Source of the DNA: JAPPOI01 sp028818055 | GTDB lineage: Bacteria > Pseudomonadota > Alphaproteobacteria > Rhodobacterales > Rhodobacteraceae | Length of the DNA stretch: 64,000 bases | Assembly (NCBI GenBank): GCA_965267405.1 | Contig: OZ253954.1 | Span: 62,001-126,000, forward strand | Reading direction: 5' to 3' | Part shown: in pieces, positions 52,061 through 60,582 of the stretch | How positions within the stretch are numbered: position 1 is the stretch's first letter | Layout of the letters: each line of letters begins with the position of its first letter | Notes under the pieces: model-generated | The model's input: the letters and a program-made list of their open reading frames with translations, nothing else | Told to the model about the DNA's origin: nothing | Databases searched by the model: none | Program-made: the position numbers and the translations under genes

Positions 52061-52720
52061 TTAGCCGCCGGTCAGGTCGCCACCCAAGGCCACAATCAAC
52101 TGCGAAGCTCTGCGGCGCAAGTCTTGTGTGACGGTCGCATCTGCAATGATCTCGCGCAGATGCGTCAAAGCAGCATCTGGGTTGCCCTGCTCGACCTCCG
52201 CCAGCGCGACCTGCTCCAGTGCCAGTAACCGAAATGGTCCGGCGCCCAAAGTGATGGCGTTAAGCTGGGAAATTCGGTCTGCGGGTGCAATGTCTGATCC
52301 CGATGCAAGCACGAGTTTCAAGGTTGCCAGATCGCGGAACGACGCGGAAAGACTGCTGTTTCCTGCGATAGCCTCATATGTCGACAATGCTGAAGCGCGA
52401 TCTCCTGCCTGAAGAGCCGCATCTGCGGCTGCCAGTCCGACAATCGCGTCACGTTCGGCATTTTCACCGTTTTGAAGTGCAGCCAGCGCTTCTTGCCGCG
52501 CCGAAGCGTCTTCAATTTCAAGTGCAGCCAAAACTGCATCTCCGGCTGCCTGCGCAGCCGCGTTTGCTTGAGACTTGCGAATTTCAAGAAAAGTGGCGCC
52601 TCCGACCAACAGAACCACCAATACAACAGCAATCCAGCCATATTTGCGGAATGTTTTGTATAATCTGTCGCGACGAACCTCTTCGGTCACCTCGTCGATG
52701 AAAGAGTCCTGATTGGCCAA
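52061..52720 (-). CDS. YfgM-like membrane-anchored TPR protein
   Basis: A 219-residue protein with an N-terminal cytoplasmic segment (DEVTEEVRRDRLYKTFRKYG), one membrane span (~29-46) and a periplasmic TPR-like helical domain. E. coli YfgM contacts SecYEG and periplasmic chaperones and is encoded next to BamB, as here (20 bases to the bamB stop-start region). It is divergent from the RND adaptor across 205 bases. Confidence 0.88.
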   Translation of the reverse strand: MANQDSFIDEVTEEVRRDRLYKTFRKYGWIAVVLVVLLVGGATFLEIRKSQANAAAQAAGDAVLAALEIEDASARQEALAALQNGENAERDAIVGLAAADAALQAGDRASALSTYEAIAGNSSLSASFRDLATLKLVLASGSDIAPADRISQLNAITLGAGPFRLLALEQVALAEVEQGNPDAALTHLREIIADATVTQDLRRRASQLIVALGGDLTGG

Positions 52721-52850
52721 CTGCGCGCTCCTGCTGCCTTAAAAATAAGCGTGGCGTCGTCTTATCTCGACAAAAATCGGAATGCAAAGGCATGAATCTG
52801 CCGTTGCCCCTTGTAATCTTGTGAAAAAGGGCAGAAATGACTAATCTGAA

Positions 52851-52863
52851 CTAAACAGTTTAG
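52851..52863. promoter_or_regulatory. Palindrome upstream of the RND pump genes
   Basis: A perfect 6+1+6 palindrome, CTAAAC-A-GTTTAG, lies 62 bases before the adaptor ATG in the 205-base divergent gap (52721-52925). Small TetR/MarR-type operators often look like this. No regulator gene is adjacent, so the cognate protein is unknown. Confidence 0.4.
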
Positions 52864-52925
52864 CGTATTAACCACTGAGACCAGAATTTACTGGCTCTGT
52901 CGGCATAAGGTTAAAGAGGCATCAG

Positions 52926-54164
52926 ATGCGTCTATTCTCCATTCTCACCGCGATTATCGTGGTTGGCGTCCTTTACGCAGTTGTATTCGAGCGTGATCGT
53001 CTTCTGTCGTTTTCTGGCAATAATGGTGCCAGCGAAGAGGTCACAACGACCGAAACAACAGAGGCGCCGGAAACAGCTCCCGAAAAGGATACTAAAGGCG
53101 TCGCTGTTGTCGCATTGCGCAGCGAAGCCTCAGCTATCGATGGCGCCGTTATTCTTCGCGGCCGCACGGAAGCTGCCCGTCAGGTTGACGTTCGATCGGA
53201 AACAAGCGGTCAAATCATTTCAGACCCCTTGCGCCGTGGCGCATTCGTAAACGCAGGCGATTTGCTGTGTCAGCTGGACCCGGGAACACGTGAAATTACA
53301 CTTGCTGACGCCGAAGCCCGCCTTCGCGAAGCTCAAGCGCGCCTACCGGAAGCCGAAGCAAGGCTGGCGGAAGCTGAAGCATTTTTGGTTGAAGCCCGCA
53401 TCAACGACAATGCTGCATCCCGACTAAGCGAAGACGGTTTTGCGTCGGAAACCCGTGTCGCTCAGACAGCTGCAGCCGTTGAATCAGCATTGGCAGGAGT
53501 TCAAGCTGCCAAGTCAGGTGTTGAAGGCGCGGTCGCAGGCGTACAGGCTGCTCAAGCTGGTGTAGCTTCGGCCAGCAACGAGTTGGAAAACCTTGAAATT
53601 CGTGCCCCTTTCAACGGGCTTCTTGAAACTGACGCAGCTGAACTTGGCGGCCTTTTGCAACCAGGATCGCTGTGTGCGACCGTTATTCAGCTTGATCCGA
53701 TCAAATTGGTCGGCTTCGTGCCGGAAACTCTGGTCGACCGGGTTGAAGTCGGTGCAACTGCCGGTGCCCGCCTTGCCTCGGGCCGCGAAGTTATCGGTAA
53801 GGTGACGTTCCTAAGCCGGTCGGCTGATCCAACGACGCGTACATTCCGCGTGGACGTCGAAGTGCCGAACGCGGACCTGTCCATTCGTGACGGACAAACC
53901 GCTGAGATTGGTATCCAAGCCGAAGGTGACGTCGCACACCTGATCCCACAAAGTGCTTTGACGTTGGATGATGATGGGGCCTTGGGCGTGCGCATCGTTC
54001 GAGACAACGCAGCTGCATTCGCTCCGGTGTCGGTTCTACGCGACACCACGAAAGGTATCTGGGTCGCTGGTCTGGCCCAGCAGGCTGATGTCATTGTTGT
54101 CGGGCAAGAGTTTGTTACTGATGGCGTTCCTGTCGATGTGACCTATCGGGAGGTGACCCAATGA
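52926..54164 (+). CDS. RND efflux periplasmic adaptor subunit
   Basis: A 412-residue membrane-fusion protein linking the RND pump to an outer-membrane channel. It has an N-terminal membrane anchor, a lipoyl-like half (VDVRSETSGQIISDPLRRGA), a long Ala/Glu-rich coiled-coil hairpin (~120-210) built of repeats such as AEARL and GVQAA, then LEIRAPFNGLL and beta-barrel parts. AGAGG is 7 bases upstream of the ATG. It overlaps the permease gene by ATGA. No outer-membrane factor gene is in the window. Confidence 0.94.
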   Translation: MRLFSILTAIIVVGVLYAVVFERDRLLSFSGNNGASEEVTTTETTEAPETAPEKDTKGVAVVALRSEASAIDGAVILRGRTEAARQVDVRSETSGQIISDPLRRGAFVNAGDLLCQLDPGTREITLADAEARLREAQARLPEAEARLAEAEAFLVEARINDNAASRLSEDGFASETRVAQTAAAVESALAGVQAAKSGVEGAVAGVQAAQAGVASASNELENLEIRAPFNGLLETDAAELGGLLQPGSLCATVIQLDPIKLVGFVPETLVDRVEVGATAGARLASGREVIGKVTFLSRSADPTTRTFRVDVEVPNADLSIRDGQTAEIGIQAEGDVAHLIPQSALTLDDDGALGVRIVRDNAAAFAPVSVLRDTTKGIWVAGLAQQADVIVVGQEFVTDGVPVDVTYREVTQ

Positions 54165-57100
54165 CCGGTCTTGTCGATTGGGCCGCCTCGCGCGCCCGAA
54201 TGGTAATTGCGTTCATCGCGTTGTCGCTGGTTGCGGGCACGTTGGCTTACGCGTCACTTCCAAAAGAGGGCGAACCGGACATTGAGATTCCGGCACTTTT
54301 CGTCTCTGTCCCCTTCCCCGGCATTTCCGCTGAAGACAGCGAAAAACTGCTGGTCAAGGTCATGGAAACCGAGCTTGCTGACCTTGACGGGTTGAAATCC
54401 ATGCAAGGCACCGCCGCCGAAGGTTATGCAGGTCTGGTTCTGGAGTTCGAATTCGGATGGAACAAGTCCCAGATCATGGCAGACGTCCGGGATTCGATGA
54501 ACAGCGCCGAGGCAAATTTCCCATCTGGCGCCGAGCAATACTCGATCAACGAATTTAACTTTTCAGAATTCCCGATCATTATCGTCAACCTGACGGGCGC
54601 CCTACCTGAACGGACGCTGCTGCGGGTCGCAAAAGGACTTCAGGACCGCCTTGAGGGGCTGGAACCCGTTCTTGAGGCCGCCTTGACGGGCCATCGGGAC
54701 GAAATGGTCGAAGTTGTTATCGACCCCCTGCGCCTTGAAGCTTACAACGTTACCGCCGGTGAACTGATCAATGTAGTGGTCAACAACAACCAGTTGATTG
54801 CAGCGGGTGAAGTTGAGACCGAAACCGGCGCGTTCGCGGTCAAAATTCCGTCGTCCTTCGATGAACAGCAGGACATCTACAACCTTCCAATCAAGGTCGA
54901 TGGCGACCGCGTAATCACACTTGGCGATCTCGCCGATATTCGTTTGACGTTCGAGGATCGGACAGGAACTGCGCGGTTCAACGGCGAAAACACGGTGGCG
55001 CTTCAGGTCGTGAAGCGCAAAGGGTTCAACATCATCGACACCGTCGCGCTGATTGAACAAGAAGTCGCCGCCGAGCGCGCCACGTGGGAGCCCGAGCTCC
55101 AGCAAGCCATAGCCGTAGGCACATCAAATGACCAGTCACGGCAGGTTGCTTCGATGGTCAGCCAGCTTGAAGGCTCGGTCCTGACTGCCATCGCGCTTGT
55201 GATGATCGTTGTGCTGGCTGCACTGGGGTCCCGATCTGCGCTCTTGGTCGGCTTTGCCATTCCAACATCGTTCCTGCTTTGCTTCGCGTTCCTCGCCCTG
55301 ATGGGGGTTGCGGTTTCGAATATCGTGATGTTCGGCCTGATCCTTGCGGTCGGTATGCTTGTTGACGGCGCGATTGTCGTTGTTGAATACGCTGACAAAC
55401 GTATCCGGGAAGGCTCGGGCCCGATGGCTGCCTATACTGAGGCGGCCAAGCGGATGTTCTGGCCAATCGTGTCGTCCACCGCGACAACTCTCTGCGCATT
55501 CCTGCCGATGCTATTCTGGCCGGGTGTTCCCGGCGAGTTCATGGGCATGTTGCCGGTCACTCTGATCTTCGTGTTGTCAGCGTCCTTGGTCGTTGCTCTG
55601 GTGTATCTGCCCGTTATGGGCGGCGTTGCCGGACGCATGAGCCGCGGATTTGAACGGTCTTCGGCTGCTCTGGTTCGCGCTTTTCCTTGGTGGGTGCGTG
55701 CACTTCTCGTGCCACCGTCGCTTTATCTGATGTTCATCGCCGCCATGCAGGTTCTGAACCCGGGTTACCTCTTGGGGGATGGCGTCGGCATGGTCGGTAG
55801 CCTTTTCGGAGCCGTTCTCTTCGTTGCAGCCGCGATGCTGTCGTCGATCACTCTTGGTGCAGCAAAAATCGAGCGTCGTGAGCGCCGCATCAACGCGGGT
55901 TACCGCCGCAGCCCGTTTGGCTATGTCATCAACTTTATCGCCGGAAACCCGGTGATGCCAATTGTCGCGATTGGTGGCATCATCTTCTTTGTTGTCTCGG
56001 TCTTTGGCTATTTTGGCCAGAACAACAACGGTGTGGAATTCTTCGTAGAATCCGAGCCTGAACAGGCCATCGTATATGTGCGTGGCCGGGGTAACATGTC
56101 GCTTGCCGAAAAGGACGGACTGGTCGAAGAGGTTGAAGCGATCATCCTTCAGACACCGGGTATCGAAAGCGCATTCGCCTTTGCCGGTGCCGGCGGTTTG
56201 AATGCCAACACCGGTGGTGCTGCCGGTCCGAACGACACTATCGGTCAGGTTCAAATCGAGCTCGTGCCGTGGGAAGATCGGGGCGAATATGCCGAGGCCA
56301 ATGATATTGACCTGGCAAGCCTTGATGGCGATGTGGTCTTGGAAGACCTTCAGGCCCGACTGGACCAAATTCCTGGCATCAAGGTCGAAATCCTGAACCT
56401 CGCTATGGGCCCCGCTTCGGGCAAGCCTGTTCACCTACGGATCAAAGGCGACAACTGGGAAGACCTTTTGTCAGCGGTTGATGTTGCACGCGCGCGATTT
56501 GAAGCGACCGAGGGACTTATCGATATCGAAGATAACCTCCCCCTGCCCGGCATCGACTGGCAGATCAACGTCGACGTTGAGAAAGCGGGCCGGTACGGCG
56601 CAGACGTGGCCACGGTTGGCGGTATGGTCCAGCTTGTTACCCGAGGCATTCTTCTGGACACAATGCGCGTCGACAGCTCGGACGAGGAAATTGAAATCCG
56701 GGTCCGCTTGCCAGAAGAAGATCGGGTTCTTTCGACGCTCGATACTTTGAAAGTTCGCACACGGGACGGCCTGGTTCCTCTTTCGAACTTCATCGACCGC
56801 GAACCTGTTGCTCAGCTAGCCCAGATCAATCGGATCGAGCAGAAGCGTTTCTTCGACGTGAAGGCGGATGTCGCGCCTGGCCTGACCAATGCAGACGGCC
56901 AGCCAATCAATCCTAACGAACGGATTGCTGTCCTGACAGAGTGGTTGGAAAGTGAAGCACCATTGCCAGCTGGCCTCGATTGGGAATGGACCGGCGACCA
57001 GGAAGAGCAGGAAGAAAGTGCTGCTTTCCTTCAGGTCGGCTTCTCGGCGGCTCTGGGCTTGATGTTCATTATCTTGCTTGCGCAGTTCAACAGCTTCTAC

Positions 57101-57730
57101 AACGCGACACTGGTTTTGTTGGCCGTTGTCCTGTCAACGACGGGCGTATTGATCGGTATGCTGGTCATGGATCAGCCGTTCTCGATCATCATGACGGGTA
57201 CGGGGATCGTGGCTTTGGCGGGGATCGTGGTGAACAACAACATTGTTCTAATCGATACCTATCAGGAATACAGCCAATACATGCCGCGTATCGAAGCCAT
57301 CGTACGCACCGCCGAGGCTCGAATTCGGCCGGTGCTTTTGACAACCATCACGACGATGGCCGGTCTCGCACCGATGATGTTTGGTCTCAGCCTCGACTTC
57401 ATCGGCGGTGGATACTCGGTCGACAGCCCGACAGCGCTTTGGTGGAAGCAGTTGGCGACGGCCGTTGTCTTTGGACTTGGCATTGCAACGGTGCTGACGC
57501 TGATCTTTACCCCATCGATGCTTGCGCTTCGTGTTTGGGTCGCAACGGGTGCGTATCGTTCGTTCACGACGCTGCGCGCTCTGAGCCACGGCTCGGGTTC
57601 GAAAACCGCACGAGACCAGGCGCTGCGCCGGCAGGCCAAGCGCGTCAAGAACCCGGAAATTATCTGGGATATTGACGATTTCTCGGACAAGCCGGCGACA
57701 GTTCCAAGTGAATTGAAGGCCGCCGAATAA
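54161..57730 (+). CDS. RND efflux permease, long variant
   Basis: A 1189-residue proton-driven exporter of the AcrB/HAE1 type, ~140 residues longer than usual. Core motifs include GEPDIEIPALFVSVPFPG, the TM4 relay region VGMLVDGAIVVVEYADKRI and the second-half equivalent GIVVNNNIVLIDTYQEY. Between the two halves, residues ~508-568 add two extra hydrophobic stretches (RALLVPPSLYLMFIAAMQVL and GSLFGAVLFVAAAMLSSI). A ~70-residue charged cytoplasmic tail follows the last span. Substrates unknown. Confidence 0.93.
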   Translation: MTGLVDWAASRARMVIAFIALSLVAGTLAYASLPKEGEPDIEIPALFVSVPFPGISAEDSEKLLVKVMETELADLDGLKSMQGTAAEGYAGLVLEFEFGWNKSQIMADVRDSMNSAEANFPSGAEQYSINEFNFSEFPIIIVNLTGALPERTLLRVAKGLQDRLEGLEPVLEAALTGHRDEMVEVVIDPLRLEAYNVTAGELINVVVNNNQLIAAGEVETETGAFAVKIPSSFDEQQDIYNLPIKVDGDRVITLGDLADIRLTFEDRTGTARFNGENTVALQVVKRKGFNIIDTVALIEQEVAAERATWEPELQQAIAVGTSNDQSRQVASMVSQLEGSVLTAIALVMIVVLAALGSRSALLVGFAIPTSFLLCFAFLALMGVAVSNIVMFGLILAVGMLVDGAIVVVEYADKRIREGSGPMAAYTEAAKRMFWPIVSSTATTLCAFLPMLFWPGVPGEFMGMLPVTLIFVLSASLVVALVYLPVMGGVAGRMSRGFERSSAALVRAFPWWVRALLVPPSLYLMFIAAMQVLNPGYLLGDGVGMVGSLFGAVLFVAAAMLSSITLGAAKIERRERRINAGYRRSPFGYVINFIAGNPVMPIVAIGGIIFFVVSVFGYFGQNNNGVEFFVESEPEQAIVYVRGRGNMSLAEKDGLVEEVEAIILQTPGIESAFAFAGAGGLNANTGGAAGPNDTIGQVQIELVPWEDRGEYAEANDIDLASLDGDVVLEDLQARLDQIPGIKVEILNLAMGPASGKPVHLRIKGDNWEDLLSAVDVARARFEATEGLIDIEDNLPLPGIDWQINVDVEKAGRYGADVATVGGMVQLVTRGILLDTMRVDSSDEEIEIRVRLPEEDRVLSTLDTLKVRTRDGLVPLSNFIDREPVAQLAQINRIEQKRFFDVKADVAPGLTNADGQPINPNERIAVLTEWLESEAPLPAGLDWEWTGDQEEQEESAAFLQVGFSAALGLMFIILLAQFNSFYNATLVLLAVVLSTTGVLIGMLVMDQPFSIIMTGTGIVALAGIVVNNNIVLIDTYQEYSQYMPRIEAIVRTAEARIRPVLLTTITTMAGLAPMMFGLSLDFIGGGYSVDSPTALWWKQLATAVVFGLGIATVLTLIFTPSMLALRVWVATGAYRSFTTLRALSHGSGSKTARDQALRRQAKRVKNPEIIWDIDDFSDKPATVPSELKAAE

Positions 57731-57762
57731 GACAGAGCGACGTCTGGCATCTACCCAAAGTA

Positions 57763-57799
57763 AAAGGCGCGAGAAGGTATACCTCTCGCGCCTTTGAAT
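57763..57799. terminator. Bidirectional rho-independent terminator
   Basis: AAAGGCGCGAGA (57763-57774) pairs perfectly with TCTCGCGCCTTT (57784-57795) around a 9-base loop, with T-rich DNA on both sides. It separates the RND permease and the convergent ABC exporter. Confidence 0.9.
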
Positions 57800-57821
57800 T
57801 TTAAAGCGTACCGAAAGCGTT

Positions 57822-59636
57822 TTAGGCCGCCGCTTCCTCTTCAGCTGCCTGCATATGCCAAAGACTTGCGTAGCGTCCGTCGCGTTTCAGCAATTCGTCG
57901 TGCTTGCCCTCTTCGACGATGACGCCGTTCTCGAGAACCACAATCCGATCAGCGTGCGCGATCGTCGAAAGACGGTGCGCAATGGTGATGACGGTACGGC
58001 CCTCGCCCATTGCCTGAAGCTCTTGCTGAATTTCAGCCTCGGTTTCTGTGTCCAAAGCGCTTGTCGCCTCGTCCAAAAGAAGGATTGGCGGATTCTTCAG
58101 TAAGGTCCGCGCGATGCCGACGCGCTGGCGCTCTCCGCCAGAAAGCTTCAAGCCCCGTTCACCAACCATTGTCTCGTAACCGTCAGGAAGCGCTTCAATG
58201 AACTCATGAATCTTGGCAGCCCGCGCTGCATCTCGAACTTCTTCGCGGCTGGCTTCCGGGCGGCCATAGGCAATGTTGTAGAAGATCGTGTCGTTGAACA
58301 GCACGGTATCTTGCGGCACGACACCAACCTGCGCGTGAAGGCTTGTCTGCTTGACGTCGCGCACATCTTGGCCATCGATTTCTAGCGCGCCTTCAACCAC
58401 ATCGTAAAACCGGAACAAAAGACGCCCAATTGTCGACTTACCAGAGCCAGACGGACCCACGATGGCCACTGTCTCGCCTGCAGGTACATCCAGGGAAATG
58501 CCTTTCAAGATCAGACGTTCAGGATCATAGCCGAATAGAACGTCCTTAAACGTCACAGCGCCACCTTCGATATTCAGATCAGGCGCATCGGGTTTGTCGG
58601 AAACTTCTTGCGGCTGCTCCAGCAGATCAAACATCTCGCCCATGTCCACAAGGCTTTGGCGGATCTCGCGATAGACCGTGCCAAGGAAGTTCAAGGGCAT
58701 CGTGATCTGGATCATGTAGGCGTTGACCATCACGAAATCGCCCACCGTCAGCTGGCCCGCGGACACGCCCATCGCTGCCAGAACCATGACGCCGACAAGA
58801 CCAGCGGTGATCAGCAACGATTGCCCGGCATTCAGGAACGCAAGCGAATACGAGGTTTTCAACGCGGCCTTTTCATATGCCGCCATCGCACCGTCATAGC
58901 GATTGGCCTCGCGCGTTTCGGCACCAAAGTACTTCACGGTCTCGAAGTTCAGGAGTGAATCGATCGCCTTTTGATTGGCGTCGGTATCCTGATCGTTCAT
59001 TTCCTTGCGGATCTTTACCCGCCATTCCGTCACCGCAAACGTGAACCAAATGTACAGACCGATCGTAACCGCGACGATGGCCAGATAACTGAGATCGAAG
59101 ACCACCGCCAAAATGATACCGATCAGCGCCAATTCAAGTATCAGCGGTCCGATGGAAAACAGCAGGAAACGGAGAAGGAATTCCACGCCCTTCACACCAC
59201 GCTCAATGATGCGAGATAGGCCACCTGTTTTGCGTGTCAGGTGATACCGCATGCTGAGGCGGTGAATGTGGGTGAACGTCTCCAAAGCCAATCTGCGAAG
59301 GGCCCGTTGGCCCACGGCCGCAAATATGGCGTCGCGTAACTGCTGGAGCACGACGGTCATCAACCTTGCCACCCCGTAAGCTACGGTCAGACCAATTGCA
59401 CCCAGACCAAGCGCCCAAGCCGGGTCTGGCGCGTCTCCTGCCAACGCGTCGACTGCCGCCTTGTAGAAGAACGGCGTTCCAACGCTGACCAGCTTGGCGA
59501 TGAACAACGCCAAAAGAGCGAAGACCACACGACGCTTAACCCATGGCTGGTCATCCGGCCAAAGGTAAGGAGCAACTTTTCGGATTGTGCGCCAACCGCT
59601 TTTGCGCTCGGCTTCAGAAGTATCGGTAACCGTCAT
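57822..59636 (-). CDS. Atm1-type ABC exporter
   Basis: A 604-residue half-transporter with fused membrane and ATPase domains. The N terminus RTIRKVAPYLWPDDQPWVKRR and the early membrane region KLVSVGTPFFYKAAVDAL are characteristic of the Atm1/HMT1/ABCB7 branch, known to export glutathione-linked compounds and, in bacteria, to give metal tolerance. The ATPase has Walker A GPSGSGKSTIGRLL, signature LSGGERQRVGIARTLL and Walker B PILLLDEATSALD. The C-terminal tail is acidic. It is near the ArsR/DUF6428 pair, on the same strand as the latter. Confidence 0.92.
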   Translation of the reverse strand: MTVTDTSEAERKSGWRTIRKVAPYLWPDDQPWVKRRVVFALLALFIAKLVSVGTPFFYKAAVDALAGDAPDPAWALGLGAIGLTVAYGVARLMTVVLQQLRDAIFAAVGQRALRRLALETFTHIHRLSMRYHLTRKTGGLSRIIERGVKGVEFLLRFLLFSIGPLILELALIGIILAVVFDLSYLAIVAVTIGLYIWFTFAVTEWRVKIRKEMNDQDTDANQKAIDSLLNFETVKYFGAETREANRYDGAMAAYEKAALKTSYSLAFLNAGQSLLITAGLVGVMVLAAMGVSAGQLTVGDFVMVNAYMIQITMPLNFLGTVYREIRQSLVDMGEMFDLLEQPQEVSDKPDAPDLNIEGGAVTFKDVLFGYDPERLILKGISLDVPAGETVAIVGPSGSGKSTIGRLLFRFYDVVEGALEIDGQDVRDVKQTSLHAQVGVVPQDTVLFNDTIFYNIAYGRPEASREEVRDAARAAKIHEFIEALPDGYETMVGERGLKLSGGERQRVGIARTLLKNPPILLLDEATSALDTETEAEIQQELQAMGEGRTVITIAHRLSTIAHADRIVVLENGVIVEEGKHDELLKRDGRYASLWHMQAAEEEAAA

Positions 59637-59692
59637 CTCGACCTAACTAGGATGTTCGTCCTGCAAGCACCAGTGGTGCCGGCAAAAAGTCT

Positions 59693-60169
59693 TCAACAAC
59701 AAGCTCGCGTGGACTGCTTCGAACCGCAGCAGCTGGTAGTGGCATCTGAATCCAAAGCCAAATCGAAAGCCGGCTTGCATTGCGCCGAGATGGGTTCAAG
59801 AGGCACAACCACGCCTGCTCCTTTTTCATATGGTTTTCCCATTGAATGGAGCATTAATCCCAGATTTCCGTGAGCAAACTCAACGTGTACATCTGCGAAC
59901 CTTAATCCGTCCAAGCCTTCAAGTGCTCGAGCAATGATGGACCGGAACTTGTTAACGCTCATGTACTGCTCTCCACGCCCATCAAGAACCTGAAGCCTTG
60001 CTTCCGACCATTGATGTCTGCGGCCACCACAATCCAGGCTCGAAACACTGGCCAGTTTCACCTCGGTCAAATGATACCCCGGCGCGGCATCTTTTCCGTC
60101 ACTTGAAAAAATCAAAGGTTGGTCGCCGTCGAATTCACCCAAATCTGCAAGTAAATCGTTCAAAGGCAT
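59693..60169 (-). CDS. DUF6428 family protein with cysteine-rich tail
   Basis: A 158-residue soluble protein matching the DUF6428 pattern: PLIFSSDGKDAAPGYHLTEVK near the N terminus, then SLDCGGRRHQWSEARLQVLD and DVHVEFAHGNLGLMLHSMG. The C terminus ends in TSCCGSKQSTRACC, four cysteines in two vicinal pairs. DUF6428 genes typically sit beside ArsR regulators, as here, where it is divergent from one across 73 bases with two inverted repeats. A metalloid-binding or trafficking role is an inference from the cysteines and context. Confidence 0.85.
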   Translation of the reverse strand: MPLNDLLADLGEFDGDQPLIFSSDGKDAAPGYHLTEVKLASVSSLDCGGRRHQWSEARLQVLDGRGEQYMSVNKFRSIIARALEGLDGLRFADVHVEFAHGNLGLMLHSMGKPYEKGAGVVVPLEPISAQCKPAFDLALDSDATTSCCGSKQSTRACC

Positions 60170-60181
60170 GGTACATCTTTC

Positions 60182-60201
60182 ATTTCAATGATTCTTGAAA
60201 T
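60182..60201. promoter_or_regulatory. ArsR operator 1 (imperfect inverted repeat)
   Basis: ATTTCAAT-GATT-CTTGAAAT, arms matching at 7 of 8 positions. It lies 13-32 bases upstream of the DUF6428 start and resembles the second site at 60223 with a centre-to-centre spacing of 41 bases, about four helical turns. Confidence 0.7.
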
Positions 60202-60222
60202 ATATGAATGACAAATTATGAA

Positions 60223-60242
60223 ATTTCAAGAGTACTTGAAAT
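60223..60242. promoter_or_regulatory. ArsR operator 2 (perfect inverted repeat)
   Basis: ATTTCAAG-AGTA-CTTGAAAT, a perfect 8-4-8 inverted repeat that ends directly before the arsR-family ATG at 60243. Binding here would block transcription initiation or elongation of the regulator gene itself. No clear Shine-Dalgarno fits between it and the ATG, so the message may be leaderless. Confidence 0.78.
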
Positions 60243-60566
60243 ATGAATGAAGCAATAGCAACCGAAGCTTTCAACGCGTTGGCCAACCCAACCCGACTGC
60301 GCATCATCAGGGCCCTGGTTAATGCAGGAAAAGAAGGTCTAAGCGCTGGCAGTATCGCTGAACTCATCGATGCGAGCCCGTCCCGGGCTTCATTTCATCT
60401 CAGCCAGCTAGCCGAGACCCATTTAATTTGTGCAACAAAGAAATCGCGGCAAGTGATCTACACGATCAATTTTGAGTCCATCGGTTCGTTGGTTCAGTTC
60501 TTGATCGCAGATTGTTGCAACAACAATGCCACTGTCAGAGCCTGTTGCGGACTCCAGAAGTGCTGA
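60243..60566 (+). CDS. ArsR-family metalloregulator
   Basis: A 107-residue winged-helix repressor. The core (~8-85) has NALANPTRLRIIRALVNAG and the recognition helix SPSRASFHLSQLAETHL. The C-terminal part carries cysteines C91-C92 (ADCCNNN), C101-C102 (RACC) and C107, plus C63. A vicinal pair just after the last helix is the As(III) site in the Acidithiobacillus-type ArsR subgroup, so it probably senses arsenite or another soft metal. It is divergent from the DUF6428 gene, with two operators between. Confidence 0.9.
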   Translation: MNEAIATEAFNALANPTRLRIIRALVNAGKEGLSAGSIAELIDASPSRASFHLSQLAETHLICATKKSRQVIYTINFESIGSLVQFLIADCCNNNATVRACCGLQKC

Positions 60567-60582
60567 GCGAGCATTTTTGGCC

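Noticed and set aside
55577..56434. 285-codon open frame on the minus strand inside the RND permease gene
   Set aside because: Shadow of the permease reading frame; the permease motifs on plus are unambiguous.
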